64,000 nucleotides of DNA, from NCBI GenBank assembly GCA_013322215.1, contig JAAMEZ010000036.1:62001-126000 (forward strand), in the 5' to 3' direction. This stretch comes from Martinezella rhizogenes (GTDB lineage: Bacteria; Pseudomonadota; Alphaproteobacteria; Rhizobiales; Rhizobiaceae). A program made the translations under genes and the position numbers. The notes beneath the pieces were generated by a model, which searched no databases, was not told the DNA's origin, and was given only the letters and a program-made list of their open reading frames with translations. Positions 7,664 to 16,440 of this stretch are shown here, in pieces; the stretch's first letter is position 1, and each line of letters opens with the position of its first letter.

Positions 7664-8923
7664 ATGCGTAACCTGTTGAGAACATCAATTGCTGCGTTAG
7701 CCCTCATGACTGCCTTTCCGGCATTCGCAGTCGAAAATGTCGTCTGGTGGGATTTTTTGTCCGGGGGCGATGGCGTGCGAATGAAGGCGCTGATCCAGCG
7801 CTTCAACGACGAGCATAAGGACAAGATCCAGATCACGGGCACGACGCTCGAATGGGGTATCCCCTATTACACCAAGCTGCAGACATCCGCCGCCGTCGGC
7901 CAGGGGCCTGATATCGCCACCTATCATCTGTCACGCCTGGCCGCCGCAGTTGCGGCCAAGACCGTCTCGCCGATCGATCCGAAAGAGCTCGATGCTGTCG
8001 GACTGAAAGACAGCGATTATCCACCGAACGCAATCGCCGCCTCGACGGTCGATAATGTGCGTTATGCCGTGCCCTTCGACGTCCATGGTGAAGTGCTCTA
8101 CTACAACAAGAATGTGCTGAAGGGGCTCGGCGTGCTGGGCAAGGATGGCAAGCCGACCGGCATCGACACGCTGGAAGGCTGGCGCGCAGTTCTGACCAAA
8201 GCCAAGGATGCGGGCAAGAACGGCGTCGTCATCTCTTCGTCCAACGGCGATCTGCGCGATATCTACACCCTGTTCGGCCAGGAGGGCGGCCAACTGACCG
8301 CCGACGGCAAATTCCTGCAGGGCGACAATTTCGACAAGATGGAAAAAGCCTACAACGAAGTCGCCGATTGGGTGAAGCAAGGCTGGGCGCAGCCTTATAT
8401 CGACACCGAGACCATCACCCCCACTTTTCTCGCCGGACAATCCGCGTTCTTCCTGAACGGCAATTGGGAACTGCCGACCATGGAAACCGAAGTCGCCAAG
8501 GGTAACGGTTTCGATTATGGCATGGTCAACATTCCGGCCTGGATGGGCAAGCCCGCCAACTGGTCGGACTCGCACTCCTTCGTGATCCCCAACAATGTCG
8601 GCGTCACCATGACGCCGGAAAAACGCGCTGCGGTTCTCGAGGTCATCCGGTGGATGAACGTGAATTCGCTGGAATGGGCTGCTGCCGGCCACATCCCGGC
8701 CTATCTGCCGGTCAGCACCTCGGCCGCCTACAAGGCACTCAAGCCGCAGGCGGACTACGCAGCCATGGCGCTCAACGCCTTCTACATGCCGAAGACGCCA
8801 CTGACGGGCGCGGCCTCGAAGTTCGACGACGATTGGCAGAACATGGCGTCCGGGCCGCTCAATGGCGACGGCGATGTGAAGGAAACGCTCGAGAAGTTTC
8901 GCGATCACATGAACTCTCAGTGA
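7664..8923 (+). CDS. Extracellular sugar-binding protein of CUT1 ABC importer
   Basis: 419 aa, start preceded by GGAGGAG. A Sec signal peptide covers residues 1-22 (MRNLLRTSIAALALMTAFPA, cut after AFA). The mature part is a family 1 solute-binding protein: early WWDFLSGGD, PDIATYHLSRL, and an aromatic-rich C-terminal half. Such proteins bind mono- or oligosaccharides in the periplasm and feed the two permeases that follow at 8989 and 9879. A 10-bp-stem hairpin directly after the stop probably protects this mRNA end and favours high SBP expression. Linked to the GH2 enzyme upstream, it probably binds a short oligosaccharide. Confidence 0.92.
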   Translation: MRNLLRTSIAALALMTAFPAFAVENVVWWDFLSGGDGVRMKALIQRFNDEHKDKIQITGTTLEWGIPYYTKLQTSAAVGQGPDIATYHLSRLAAAVAAKTVSPIDPKELDAVGLKDSDYPPNAIAASTVDNVRYAVPFDVHGEVLYYNKNVLKGLGVLGKDGKPTGIDTLEGWRAVLTKAKDAGKNGVVISSSNGDLRDIYTLFGQEGGQLTADGKFLQGDNFDKMEKAYNEVADWVKQGWAQPYIDTETITPTFLAGQSAFFLNGNWELPTMETEVAKGNGFDYGMVNIPAWMGKPANWSDSHSFVIPNNVGVTMTPEKRAAVLEVIRWMNVNSLEWAAAGHIPAYLPVSTSAAYKALKPQADYAAMALNAFYMPKTPLTGAASKFDDDWQNMASGPLNGDGDVKETLEKFRDHMNSQ

Positions 8924-8936
8924 TGTTTTCTTCAAC

Positions 8937-8966
8937 AGCTCCGGGGCTCCTCCCTGCCCCGGAGCT
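8937..8966 (+). other. Intercistronic stem-loop after SBP gene
   Basis: Perfect 10-bp stem AGCTCCGGGG / CCCCGGAGCT with a 10-nt loop, lying 14 bp after the SBP stop and 22 bp before the first permease. There is no T-tract. By analogy with malE-malF type intergenic hairpins it probably stabilises the SBP part of the mRNA or attenuates read-through. Confidence 0.75.
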
Positions 8967-8988
8967 GCATTAACGAGAGAGGTGATGG

Positions 8989-9882
8989 ATGGCCGCCGTC
9001 AGCAACAGGAAACAGGATAATGCGGTTGCAGCGCTGCTGGTCGCACCGGCGGTCATCGCGTTTCTGGTGATATTTGCCTACCCGACATGGCGGATGGTGG
9101 CGATGAGCCTGACCAATGCGCCGCTGATCGGACCGGGCGAATGGGTTGGCCTCGACAATTATGCACGCCAGCTCTCCTCACCCCAATTTCAAAAGGCACT
9201 TTTAAACACGCTCTACTTCATCGTCCTGACCGTCGTCCCCGGCACGTTTCTCGCGCTGTTCATTGCCATGGGCATCAATCGCCTGAGCGGGCGCATACAG
9301 ATGCTGGTTCTCGCCTGCTTTTTCCTGCCCTCGATCCTGCCGGTGTCGGTGGTGACCCAGATCTGGACCTGGATTGCAAACATGCAATACGGCGTCATCC
9401 AGAATGTCATCGGACTGTTTACCGGCGGGCGGGCGCTCCCGGTCTTGCGTTCGCCAACCTATTTCATGCCATCAGTTGCAGTGGTCACGATCTGGTGGAC
9501 CATCGGCTTCAACATCCTGCTGTTCCTTGCGGCGCTGCGCAGCATCTCGCCTGACGTCTACGAGGCGGCCGCGCTCGATAATGCCAACCGCTGGCGGGTA
9601 TTTTCGAGAATAACCTGGCCGCTGATCTGGCCGGTCACGGCGCTGGTTCTGACACTGCAGCTGATTGCGCAGTTCAAGATCTTCGCGCAGCCCTATCTAC
9701 TCGGCTATTTCGCCCACACGCCGGCGGACGCGCAGACCGTTGTCATGACCGTCATCTACGATCTGGCCTTCAAGCAGAACAAGGGTGGCGAGGGCGCGGC
9801 CGTCGCCACCATCCTGTTCGTCATCATTCTCATTGCCTCCGTCCTCCAATACCAGTTCCTGCGCGCGCGAGGCGAAAAATGA
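8989..9882 (+). CDS. CUT1 ABC importer permease, MalF type
   Basis: 297 aa with six predicted membrane segments. The cytoplasmic EAA loop near residues 185-205 reads YEAAALDNANRWRVFSRITWP and contacts an ATPase. It follows the binding protein and overlaps the next permease by four bases (ATGA), as expected for a heterodimeric sugar channel. No intact ATPase gene lies in this operon; the remnant at 7443-7607 is all that is left, so the complex probably borrows an ATPase encoded elsewhere. Confident family call; substrate unknown. Confidence 0.92.
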   Translation: MAAVSNRKQDNAVAALLVAPAVIAFLVIFAYPTWRMVAMSLTNAPLIGPGEWVGLDNYARQLSSPQFQKALLNTLYFIVLTVVPGTFLALFIAMGINRLSGRIQMLVLACFFLPSILPVSVVTQIWTWIANMQYGVIQNVIGLFTGGRALPVLRSPTYFMPSVAVVTIWWTIGFNILLFLAALRSISPDVYEAAALDNANRWRVFSRITWPLIWPVTALVLTLQLIAQFKIFAQPYLLGYFAHTPADAQTVVMTVIYDLAFKQNKGGEGAAVATILFVIILIASVLQYQFLRARGEK

Positions 9883-10760
9883 GCATTCTGACAACAAGTA
9901 CGCAGGCGAAGCTGAGCACGGTAAAGAGTCATGTTGCTTCAAGAAGCTGGAGTGGGCACGCATTGACCGCACTGACGGCGTTCGGGGCTCTTATCTGGTT
10001 CTTTCCGCTCTACTGGGCGGTCATGACATCGCTCAAATCCGACACGGAGGTGGTAAGCCGGGCGCCCGGGCTTTTCCCGAAGGCACCGACGCTCGAGCCT
10101 TATCGCTACGTGATCGAGCACTCGAGCATCGTGCAATGGTATATGAACTCAGTCGGCACCTCGGCGATCATTGCGGTTCTGGTGCTTGCGATGAGCGTCG
10201 GCTGCGCCTATGCGCTCAGTCAAATCCAGTTTCCCGGCCGCCGTGTGATCTATGGGGCGCTTATCGCCTCGGTGATGGTGCCGGCGGAGGCGCTCATCAT
10301 CAACCATTTCGTGCTGATGAACACGTTCGGGCTCATCAACAGCTGGGGCGGCATCGTGCTGCCGCAGCTCGTGGTGCCATCGGTCATCATCATCCTCAAA
10401 CAATTCTTCGATCAGATTCCAAAAGAGTTCCGCGAGGCGGCGATGCTCGACAATGCCGGCCACCTGAGAACACTCTGGAAGATCTATGTGCCAATGAACT
10501 GGGGGGTGATCACTGCGCTCGGCATAACCACCTTTATCGCGGCATGGAACAATTTCCTGTGGCCATTCCTGGTCGCAACATCGGACAGCACGATCACCAT
10601 TCCCGTCGGGATCACCCAGGTGAAGGATGTCTTCGGCGTGCGTTTTGCCAAGGATATGGCCGCCGCTGTCCTTGCCGGCCTTCCCGTCGCCATTCTCTAT
10701 CTTGTCTTTCAGAAGCAGATCACGCGCGCCATCATGCTTTCGGCCGGAATAAAGGGATAG
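9879..10760 (+). CDS. CUT1 ABC importer permease, MalG type
   Basis: 293 aa inner-membrane protein with six membrane segments. The MalG EAA motif FREAAMLDNAGHLRTLWKIY and the usual C-terminal hydrophobic stretch are present. Its start overlaps the upstream permease stop, so the two are translationally coupled. It ends the GH2/importer operon and converges on the RpiR-type gene at 10871. It partners the MalF-type protein to form the membrane pore for the binding protein encoded at 7664. Confidence 0.92.
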   Translation: MSILTTSTQAKLSTVKSHVASRSWSGHALTALTAFGALIWFFPLYWAVMTSLKSDTEVVSRAPGLFPKAPTLEPYRYVIEHSSIVQWYMNSVGTSAIIAVLVLAMSVGCAYALSQIQFPGRRVIYGALIASVMVPAEALIINHFVLMNTFGLINSWGGIVLPQLVVPSVIIILKQFFDQIPKEFREAAMLDNAGHLRTLWKIYVPMNWGVITALGITTFIAAWNNFLWPFLVATSDSTITIPVGITQVKDVFGVRFAKDMAAAVLAGLPVAILYLVFQKQITRAIMLSAGIKG

Positions 10761-10870
10761 CCTGCGCCATGACGGAATGAGGTCGCTGGAAATCTTTCCG
10801 CTCGCCCGAGACATGCGATCAGCGCGGAAACAAATGACAGCCTTTTCCCAGCTATGGGTACCAGCACATC

Positions 10871-11182
10871 TCAAATGGCATCACCATGGGATGCAAAAGA
10901 AGATCGGCGCGACAACGCCAAAACATGGTCGCGATAAACCTGCCTGAACTCGCGGAAGGATCTGTAGCCAAGTGCCTTGACCATGCGCGAGATGGAAGAC
11001 GGCGCAATCTGGCAGTCTGCTGCCAGCGACGATGCGTTGCTGAAGGCGACCGCTTCCGGCCGCCTGAAACTGAGCTCCAGCATGTATTTGAGCGACTCCG
11101 GAAACTCTTTGGTCCGGGAGACGACCAACATCTTCAGCTCGGCAATGTCTTTGGGCGCTACCAGGGCGCCGTCCTGCGCCAT
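10871..11182 (-). CDS. HTH-only MurR/RpiR-type regulator
   Basis: 103 aa. Residues about 25-95 match the N-terminal helix-turn-helix of MurR/RpiR regulators (PSSISRMVKALGYRSFREFRQ). The sugar-phosphate-binding SIS domain, which makes full-length members about 280 aa, is absent: a stop follows shortly after the HTH domain. It lies downstream of, and in the same direction as, the isomerase/dehydrogenase operon. It may be a truncated remnant or a stand-alone DNA-binding protein. Without the SIS domain it cannot sense a sugar phosphate in the usual way. Confidence 0.75.
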   Translation of the reverse strand: MAQDGALVAPKDIAELKMLVVSRTKEFPESLKYMLELSFRRPEAVAFSNASSLAADCQIAPSSISRMVKALGYRSFREFRQVYRDHVLALSRRSSFASHGDAI

Positions 11183-11375
11183 TCTATCCTCCCGTTCGAA
11201 CAGCTATTACCGTCAATCGTTTGCATGCGCGCAGGCGAGGTCCTGTCGTCGGGATCGCAGGTGCCGCCTCGGCCTCGCGTGTGGGATGGATCAGACATTG
11301 ACCATCCGTCCTTCATGCGTATTGGCCCGCGCTGCGTCCAATACGCATCCCATTTCTCCTGCACATCACGCCGGC

Positions 11376-12281
11376 CTACTTCTTCCAGTATTTGTCGACA
11401 TATTTCTGAATCTCGGTCCGCATGAAGCGGCCGGACGCATCGGCCCGGTCCTCCCAGCCGAAGACGCAGGCCGTGACGATCCCATCGAAGCCGACTTCTG
11501 CCAGCGAGGAGAAGAAGACGTCCCAGTTGATCTCACCCTGATGCATGTCCATGTGCTGGTGGATCGTGACCTTGGCACCCGGCGGATTGATGATGTAGCG
11601 AAGGCCCGACGACGCTTTGTGATTATAAGTGTCAGCCACATGCACGTGGGCGATCAGCGGCCCGGCATCGCGGATCATCTTCGCCATGTCGTCGCCAAAA
11701 TAGAAGGTATGCGGGGCGCAATAGAGGAACTTGACGTTGTCCGAGCCGATCGTCCTCAACATGTCGATCGCCGGATGCAGGGTCTCGCACCAGTCCTCCG
11801 GGTGCGGTTCCATGTTGAGGGTCACGCCCTCTTTCTCGAAAACCGGCACGAGCTCCTCGATGGAACGCCACCAGGCTGCTTCGCTGTGTTCGTGCGTGTA
11901 GTGACCGCCGCAGCAGTTGGAGCGATGACCGCGATCCGGCGAAGGGCCGCGCCCGAACTCGGAATTCATCGTGTCGACGCCGAGCTCGACGGCAAGACGA
12001 ATAGCTTCCTTCCAATAGGAAACCGCAGCCTGCCGCTCGTCTTCGTGCGGGCTTGCCCAGCGATACATCGGTAATAGCGATGCGACTTTTACGCCATGAT
12101 CCTGGAGCGCCTTCTTGAACTCCCTGATGCGCTCCTTGTGGGCGCGCGGCCGCACCCACCATGGAAGGAGGTCATCTCGCGGGGAGACCTCGATATAATC
12201 GTAGCCGAGCTCGGCGGCCTTGCGGCAAAGTTCGTTGAGCGGCAGATGCCGATGCATGTGCGGATCGAATGCGATCTTCAT
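11376..12281 (-). CDS. Sugar phosphate isomerase/epimerase (xylose-isomerase-like TIM barrel)
   Basis: 301 aa from ATG 12281 behind AGGAG; a longer reading frame upstream is not used. The protein has AP-endonuclease-2/IolE-IolI type TIM-barrel features. Probable metal ligands are in NMEPHPED, IAHVHVADTYNH and QGEINWD. It is the last catabolic gene of the operon led by the CUT2 importer and follows an inositol-dehydrogenase-like gene. Together they suggest a route for an inositol-like or cyclic polyol/sugar substrate, in which this enzyme would isomerise or dehydrate the keto product. Family is sure; the reaction is not. Confidence 0.85.
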   Translation of the reverse strand: MKIAFDPHMHRHLPLNELCRKAAELGYDYIEVSPRDDLLPWWVRPRAHKERIREFKKALQDHGVKVASLLPMYRWASPHEDERQAAVSYWKEAIRLAVELGVDTMNSEFGRGPSPDRGHRSNCCGGHYTHEHSEAAWWRSIEELVPVFEKEGVTLNMEPHPEDWCETLHPAIDMLRTIGSDNVKFLYCAPHTFYFGDDMAKMIRDAGPLIAHVHVADTYNHKASSGLRYIINPPGAKVTIHQHMDMHQGEINWDVFFSSLAEVGFDGIVTACVFGWEDRADASGRFMRTEIQKYVDKYWKK

Positions 12282-12303
12282 CGTTTTCTCCTTTTGGATG
12301 TCG

Positions 12304-13335
12304 TCAGGCGGCGGGCTCGAAGACGTGCGCTGCGTAAAATGCCGGTCGCTCGCCAATCTCGATTGGAACGATCCGACCGGAGTGCTTGGCCTCGACACAG
12401 GCGTCGGCGGTAACGGCTGCGAAGTAACCGTCCCAGGCCGTCGGGCCGCGCACCACACCTATCTTGACGGAATCGATCCACTCCTGGAGTTCGACGTCGT
12501 AGCTGTCGATGAAACGCAGCTTCCAGTCCTGAAGGATTTCGTGGCTGAGCTTGGCGTCCTTGCGCAAAAGCACGCTCATGGGTTCCGGCAGGTAGCCGAT
12601 GCCGTCCTCGCCGACCACCTGGCATTGGATGTCATAGCCATAGGGGCAATTGACGAAGACCTCGACGTCGATCCGGATGCCCTTGCTGGTTTCGAGAAGG
12701 ATCATATGGGGGTCGTCGAGATCCTTGCGCGCGTGCTTCGTCTTCCGGGGCATGATGACCTGCGCGGAGACATAGTCGTCGTCGAGCAGCCAGCGCAGCA
12801 CGTCGATCTCGTGCGGGAAGCTGTCGGTAATCGCCATGTCGCCGCCGTAGACATCCGGAACATTCGGATTGCGGTGGGCGCAATGAACCATCAGGGGTTC
12901 GCCGAGGTTGCCGCTCTTAATCTGCTGTTTCAGCAGACGATAGCTTTTGTCGTAGCGGCGCATGAAGCCAACCTGAACGAGATGGCGGCCGCTTGCCACT
13001 TCCGCATTGACGATATTGAGGCAGGCCGCTGCGGTCGTTGCGAGCGGTTTTTCGCAGAAGACGGGCTTGCCGGCCGCGATCGAGGCAAGCACGAATTCTT
13101 CGTGCGTCGGCCCCCAGGACGTGATGACGATAGCCTCGACATTAGCGTCGGCCACAAGATCATGCCCGCTCTTGAAGACGCGGGCGGCGGGCGTCAGACG
13201 CCTGGCGACCTCGTCGGCCTGCGCCTTGTTGATGTCGTTGACGGCGACAACAGTCGAACCGACAAGCTTGTTGTGAAGCCGTTCTATATGTTCCTGGCCG
13301 ATTGCGCCGGTTCCGATAACACCGATCTTGAGCAT
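12304..13335 (-). CDS. Gfo/Idh/MocA dehydrogenase, inositol 2-dehydrogenase-like
   Basis: 343 aa. The N-terminal Rossmann fold opens with GVIGTGAIGQEHIERL (NAD-binding). The family motif CEKPLA carries the catalytic lysine near residue 97, and the substrate site DSFPHEIDVLRWL supplies the Asp and His typical of IolG-type inositol dehydrogenases. It would oxidise a ring hydroxyl of a cyclitol or sugar to a ketone using NAD+. It lies between two isomerase-like genes in the CUT2 importer operon. Similarity to inositol 2-dehydrogenases is strong, but related enzymes act on other sugars, so the symbol is left blank. Confidence 0.87.
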   Translation of the reverse strand: MLKIGVIGTGAIGQEHIERLHNKLVGSTVVAVNDINKAQADEVARRLTPAARVFKSGHDLVADANVEAIVITSWGPTHEEFVLASIAAGKPVFCEKPLATTAAACLNIVNAEVASGRHLVQVGFMRRYDKSYRLLKQQIKSGNLGEPLMVHCAHRNPNVPDVYGGDMAITDSFPHEIDVLRWLLDDDYVSAQVIMPRKTKHARKDLDDPHMILLETSKGIRIDVEVFVNCPYGYDIQCQVVGEDGIGYLPEPMSVLLRKDAKLSHEILQDWKLRFIDSYDVELQEWIDSVKIGVVRGPTAWDGYFAAVTADACVEAKHSGRIVPIEIGERPAFYAAHVFEPAA

Positions 13336-13356
13336 GTTTATTTCCTTAAAATGGGA

Positions 13357-14301
13357 TCAGTCGAAGTCGCGCGGCAAAGCGAGCTTTAACGTGGTGAGTG
13401 ATTTCTTGACGCCGGTGAGCGGTTCCATCCCGGCATCCTCCATCTCAAGGCTGACGGGGCCGTCATAGCCGGCAAGCCGGGCGACGGCGAAGAACTCCTT
13501 CCACCACTGAACGTCGTGGCCATGGCCAAGCGCCACGTAGTTCCAGGACCGCTTTGCAATGTCGTTGATCCAGTAGGTATCGATCAGGCCATTGGCCTCG
13601 GCAAGCGTCCGCTCGAGGCGCACGTCCTTTGCATGCATGTAGTGGATCGCCTCGCCAAGCAGCCGCACGGCCGCAATCGGGTCACCGCCCATCCACATGT
13701 GATGGCTCGGGTCGAAATTCATGCCGATCACGGGATCGACATGCTCGCGCAAGCGCAGCATGTTTGCGGGATTGTGGATCATGGTCGCGCCGAGGTTCTC
13801 GATGGCGACGCGGATGCCACACTCCTTGGCAAGATGGCCTGCCTTCTGGAAATACGGGATGAGGACGTCGCCCCACTGATAGTCAAGCGCCTTCTCGTGC
13901 TCGGGCAGGATGACATGGGTAATCCAGTTCGGCAGCTCATCCGTCGGCGTGCCGCCTGGGCAGCCGGACATCATGACCACGGTCTTGACGCCAAGCTTCT
14001 CGGCAAGCCGGAAGGTCTTGTCGACCACGGCGCGATGCTCCTCGCCGCTTGGCCCCGGATGGAGCTGGTTGCCGGAACAATTGAGAGCGGCAATCGACAG
14101 GCCACGACGATCGAGTGCGGCCAAGAAGTCCTTGCGCGCAAGCTCGCTCGACAAGAGTTCATCGAGCTTCAGATGCGGCGCCTTCGACCAGTTGCCGCAG
14201 CCGAGTTCGACAGCCTCGAACCCGAGCTTGGAAACCGTGTCGAGCATATCCTCGAATGGGAGGTAGCCGAGAATGTCGGTTACCAGACTAAGACGCATCA
14301 T
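13357..14301 (-). CDS. Sugar phosphate isomerase/epimerase (TIM barrel)
   Basis: 314 aa (a start one codon later is equally possible). Xylose-isomerase-like TIM barrel with AVELGCGNW near residue 35, the metal-ligand motifs VAIENLGAT and GMNFDPSHHMWMGGD, HYMHAKD, and a C-terminal SLEMEDAGM. It follows the substrate-binding-protein gene after a 13-bp-stem hairpin and precedes the dehydrogenase. It is paralogous in fold to the enzyme at 11376 but differs in sequence, so the operon has two distinct isomerase steps. The substrate is unknown; a keto-cyclitol or keto-sugar is inferred. Confidence 0.87.
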   Translation of the reverse strand: MMRLSLVTDILGYLPFEDMLDTVSKLGFEAVELGCGNWSKAPHLKLDELLSSELARKDFLAALDRRGLSIAALNCSGNQLHPGPSGEEHRAVVDKTFRLAEKLGVKTVVMMSGCPGGTPTDELPNWITHVILPEHEKALDYQWGDVLIPYFQKAGHLAKECGIRVAIENLGATMIHNPANMLRLREHVDPVIGMNFDPSHHMWMGGDPIAAVRLLGEAIHYMHAKDVRLERTLAEANGLIDTYWINDIAKRSWNYVALGHGHDVQWWKEFFAVARLAGYDGPVSLEMEDAGMEPLTGVKKSLTTLKLALPRDFD

Positions 14302-14338
14302 TTCATTGGCTCCGCTGACGTCATTTCATGGTGGATTT

Positions 14339-14369
14339 GCGTGTCGGGACGCTTGTCGTCCCGACACGC
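14339..14369 (-). other. Intercistronic stem-loop after CUT2 binding-protein gene
   Basis: Perfect 13-bp stem (GCGTGTCGGGACG paired with its complement) with a 5-nt loop, placed 14 bp after the SBP stop codon and 37 bp before the next gene in the operon. It lacks a T-tract, so mRNA stabilisation or partial attenuation is more likely than full termination. Confidence 0.78.
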
Positions 14370-14383
14370 CTCTTCGGGAGGAA

Positions 14384-15307
14384 TTACTTCTTCATGTATT
14401 GGTCGACATTGTCCTTGGTGATGGACTCGAACGGCACGAGCTTCTCGGCCGGCGGCTGCTCGCCCTTCTTGATGCCTTCGACCACTTCGAAGGCGGCCTT
14501 TGCCTGACCGGCTGCATTCTGGAAGATCGTCTGGGACATCTCGCCGGCCTTGATCGCCTTCAGCGCATCCGGCACGCCATCGACGCCAGCGATCATCACG
14601 CCCTTGAGGCGGTCCGACCCCTTCAAGGCTTCCAGGGCGCCTAACGCCATTTGGTCGTTCGCAGCGACGATGGCGTCGAACTTCGGGAAGCTCTGGATCC
14701 AGTCTTCGGTGACCTTCATGCCCTCGGCACGATCGTAGTTGCCCGTCAGGCTCGCGAGGATCTTCACGTCCGGACGTCCGAGCGCTTCCTCGAAGCCCTT
14801 CTTTCGTTCCTGCGAATGATAAAGACCGGGAGTGCCTTCCAGATAAAGGATCTGCGCGTCCTTCGGCAGCTTGGCCTTCATGTATTCGGCCTGCATCTTG
14901 CCGGCATCGATGTTTTTGGAGCCGACGAAGGTATATTTGCCGCCGGCCGACTGGATACCGAGGGCAACGACCGGGATGCCGGCAGCATTGGCCTTCTCAA
15001 CGCCCGGAACGATGCCCTGATAGTCGACAGGAACGACGACGATCGCGTTGACCTTCTGAGCGATGAAATTATCGATCTGGTCGAGTTGCTTGCTGGCGTC
15101 GTTGTTAGCATCGGCGAACTTGATGTCGACGTTCGGATCGGTCTTGGCGGCATCGACGAAGGCCGTCTTGCGCGCCATGACGAAGACGTCGGTGTCTGCC
15201 ATGTTGGCATAGCCGACGACGAATTTGTCGGCAGCGAACGTGCTGTTGGCGGATAGCGCGGCGATCGAAACGGCTGCCGCCAGTGCGAGTTTGGTCATGA
15301 ATTTCAT
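14384..15307 (-). CDS. Periplasmic sugar/inositol-binding protein of CUT2 importer
   Basis: 307 aa from ATG 15307 behind GGAGGAG. A signal peptide covers residues 1-25 (ending STFAAD). The mature protein is a Peripla_BP_4 (RbsB-like) binding protein: FVVGYANMADTDVF at the first strand, VDYQGIVPGVEKANAAGIPV, and AIVAANDQMALGALEAL. Relatives bind pentoses, galactose or myo-inositol. With the IolG-like enzyme in the same operon, an inositol-type ligand is a reasonable guess but not shown. It is separated from the permease gene by 119 bp containing a hairpin, so it may also have its own expression control. Confidence 0.9.
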   Translation of the reverse strand: MKFMTKLALAAAVSIAALSANSTFAADKFVVGYANMADTDVFVMARKTAFVDAAKTDPNVDIKFADANNDASKQLDQIDNFIAQKVNAIVVVPVDYQGIVPGVEKANAAGIPVVALGIQSAGGKYTFVGSKNIDAGKMQAEYMKAKLPKDAQILYLEGTPGLYHSQERKKGFEEALGRPDVKILASLTGNYDRAEGMKVTEDWIQSFPKFDAIVAANDQMALGALEALKGSDRLKGVMIAGVDGVPDALKAIKAGEMSQTIFQNAAGQAKAAFEVVEGIKKGEQPPAEKLVPFESITKDNVDQYMKK

Positions 15308-15351
15308 TGGCTCTTCTCCTCCCATTGGGCGTTACAAAACTCAGGTGGTTT

Positions 15352-15373
15352 TCGGCGCGCCCTTTCGCGCCGA
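15352..15373 (-). other. Short stem-loop between permease and SBP genes
   Basis: 8-bp arms TCGGCGCG / CGCGCCGA with a 6-nt loop lie in the 119-bp gap upstream of the binding-protein gene. It may be a processing site or attenuator between the permease and SBP cistrons; the position supports a structure but not a mechanism. Confidence 0.5.
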
Positions 15374-15426
15374 CACACAGGTGGTCCTCCGCTTGTGCGG
15401 TTTTCTGCTTTGCGGGAACTTTCCGA

Positions 15427-16440
15427 TCAGGCCTTCTTCTTGCTGCGGGCCGATTTCGTCCAAACATCAAGGATGACCGCGATCGCGATGATCAGGCCCT
15501 TGATGATCTGCTGCCAGTACGAGCTGACATTCATCAGATTGAGTATGTTGTTGATGACGCCGATGATCATCGAGCCGATGATGGTGCCGGTGATCGTTCC
15601 CGTGCCGCCCATCAGGCTGGTGCCGCCGACGACGACTGCGGTGATGGCATCGAACTCGTAGCCGACGCCGCCGGCCGGCTGCCCCGAATTGATGCGGGAC
15701 ATCAAAACGATGCCGGCGATCGCACACAGGATTCCGTTGTAGATGAAGGCCTTGACGACAATGCTGTCGGGATTGATGCCGGATGCCCTTGCTGCGCGGT
15801 CGTTGCCGCCGACGGCATAGACGTAGCGGCCGAACTTGGTCTTGTTGAGCAAGATCCAGGAGATCACGACGAAGGCCACGAGGATCAGGACCGAGATCGG
15901 CACCGGTCCGACGGAGCCCTGACCGATGACCTTGAACTCGCCGAGACCGGAAACCGGTGCGCCGCCGGTATAAAGCAGCACGGCACCTCTTGCGACCGTC
16001 GTCATCGCCAGCGTCATGATGAAGGACGGGATGCGGAAGAACGTGATCACGAAGCCGTTGATGAAACCTGTGACGATACCCATTGCAACACCCGCCAATA
16101 CGGCAAGTGCAATGCTTCCGGTCGTTGCCATCACGCTGGTCGCGATCACCCCGCACAGCGCCAGCACCGATCCAAGCGAGACGTCGATCTGGCCGAGAAT
16201 GATGATGAAGGTGACGCCACAGGCAAGAAGGCTGACGACGACGACCTGGCGCAGGACGTTCGTGAGGTTCGCCTCCGTCAGAAAGGTCGGGCTCAGCAGC
16301 GAGGCCAGGATGCAGATGCCGGCGAAGATCAGAATGGTGCCGTATTTGCGGTAGATCAGGGCGAAGTCGATTCCATGAGATTTCGTCTTGGATTTGGGCG
16401 TCGCGCCCTTCGCAGCCGCAGCCATCGGTTCGGTACTCAT
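15427..16440 (-). CDS. CUT2 ABC importer permease (RbsC type)
   Basis: 337 aa inner-membrane protein with eight or more hydrophobic segments. RbsC-family signatures include LGQIDVSLGSVLALCG (DLS-like loop) and a glycine-rich GGTSLMGGTGTITGTIIGSM near the C-terminus. It overlaps the ATPase stop by one base, showing coupling. Two copies of such a permease pair with one duplicated ATPase and the SBP encoded at 14384. It moves the ligand of that binding protein into the cytoplasm. Confidence 0.93.
   Translation of the reverse strand: MSTEPMAAAAKGATPKSKTKSHGIDFALIYRKYGTILIFAGICILASLLSPTFLTEANLTNVLRQVVVVSLLACGVTFIIILGQIDVSLGSVLALCGVIATSVMATTGSIALAVLAGVAMGIVTGFINGFVITFFRIPSFIMTLAMTTVARGAVLLYTGGAPVSGLGEFKVIGQGSVGPVPISVLILVAFVVISWILLNKTKFGRYVYAVGGNDRAARASGINPDSIVVKAFIYNGILCAIAGIVLMSRINSGQPAGGVGYEFDAITAVVVGGTSLMGGTGTITGTIIGSMIIGVINNILNLMNVSSYWQQIIKGLIIAIAVILDVWTKSARSKKKA

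Noticed and set aside
15352..15373. Rho-independent terminator between the permease and SBP genes
   Set aside because: There is a stem-loop but no T-run and the downstream SBP must be transcribed, so I list it only as a structure.
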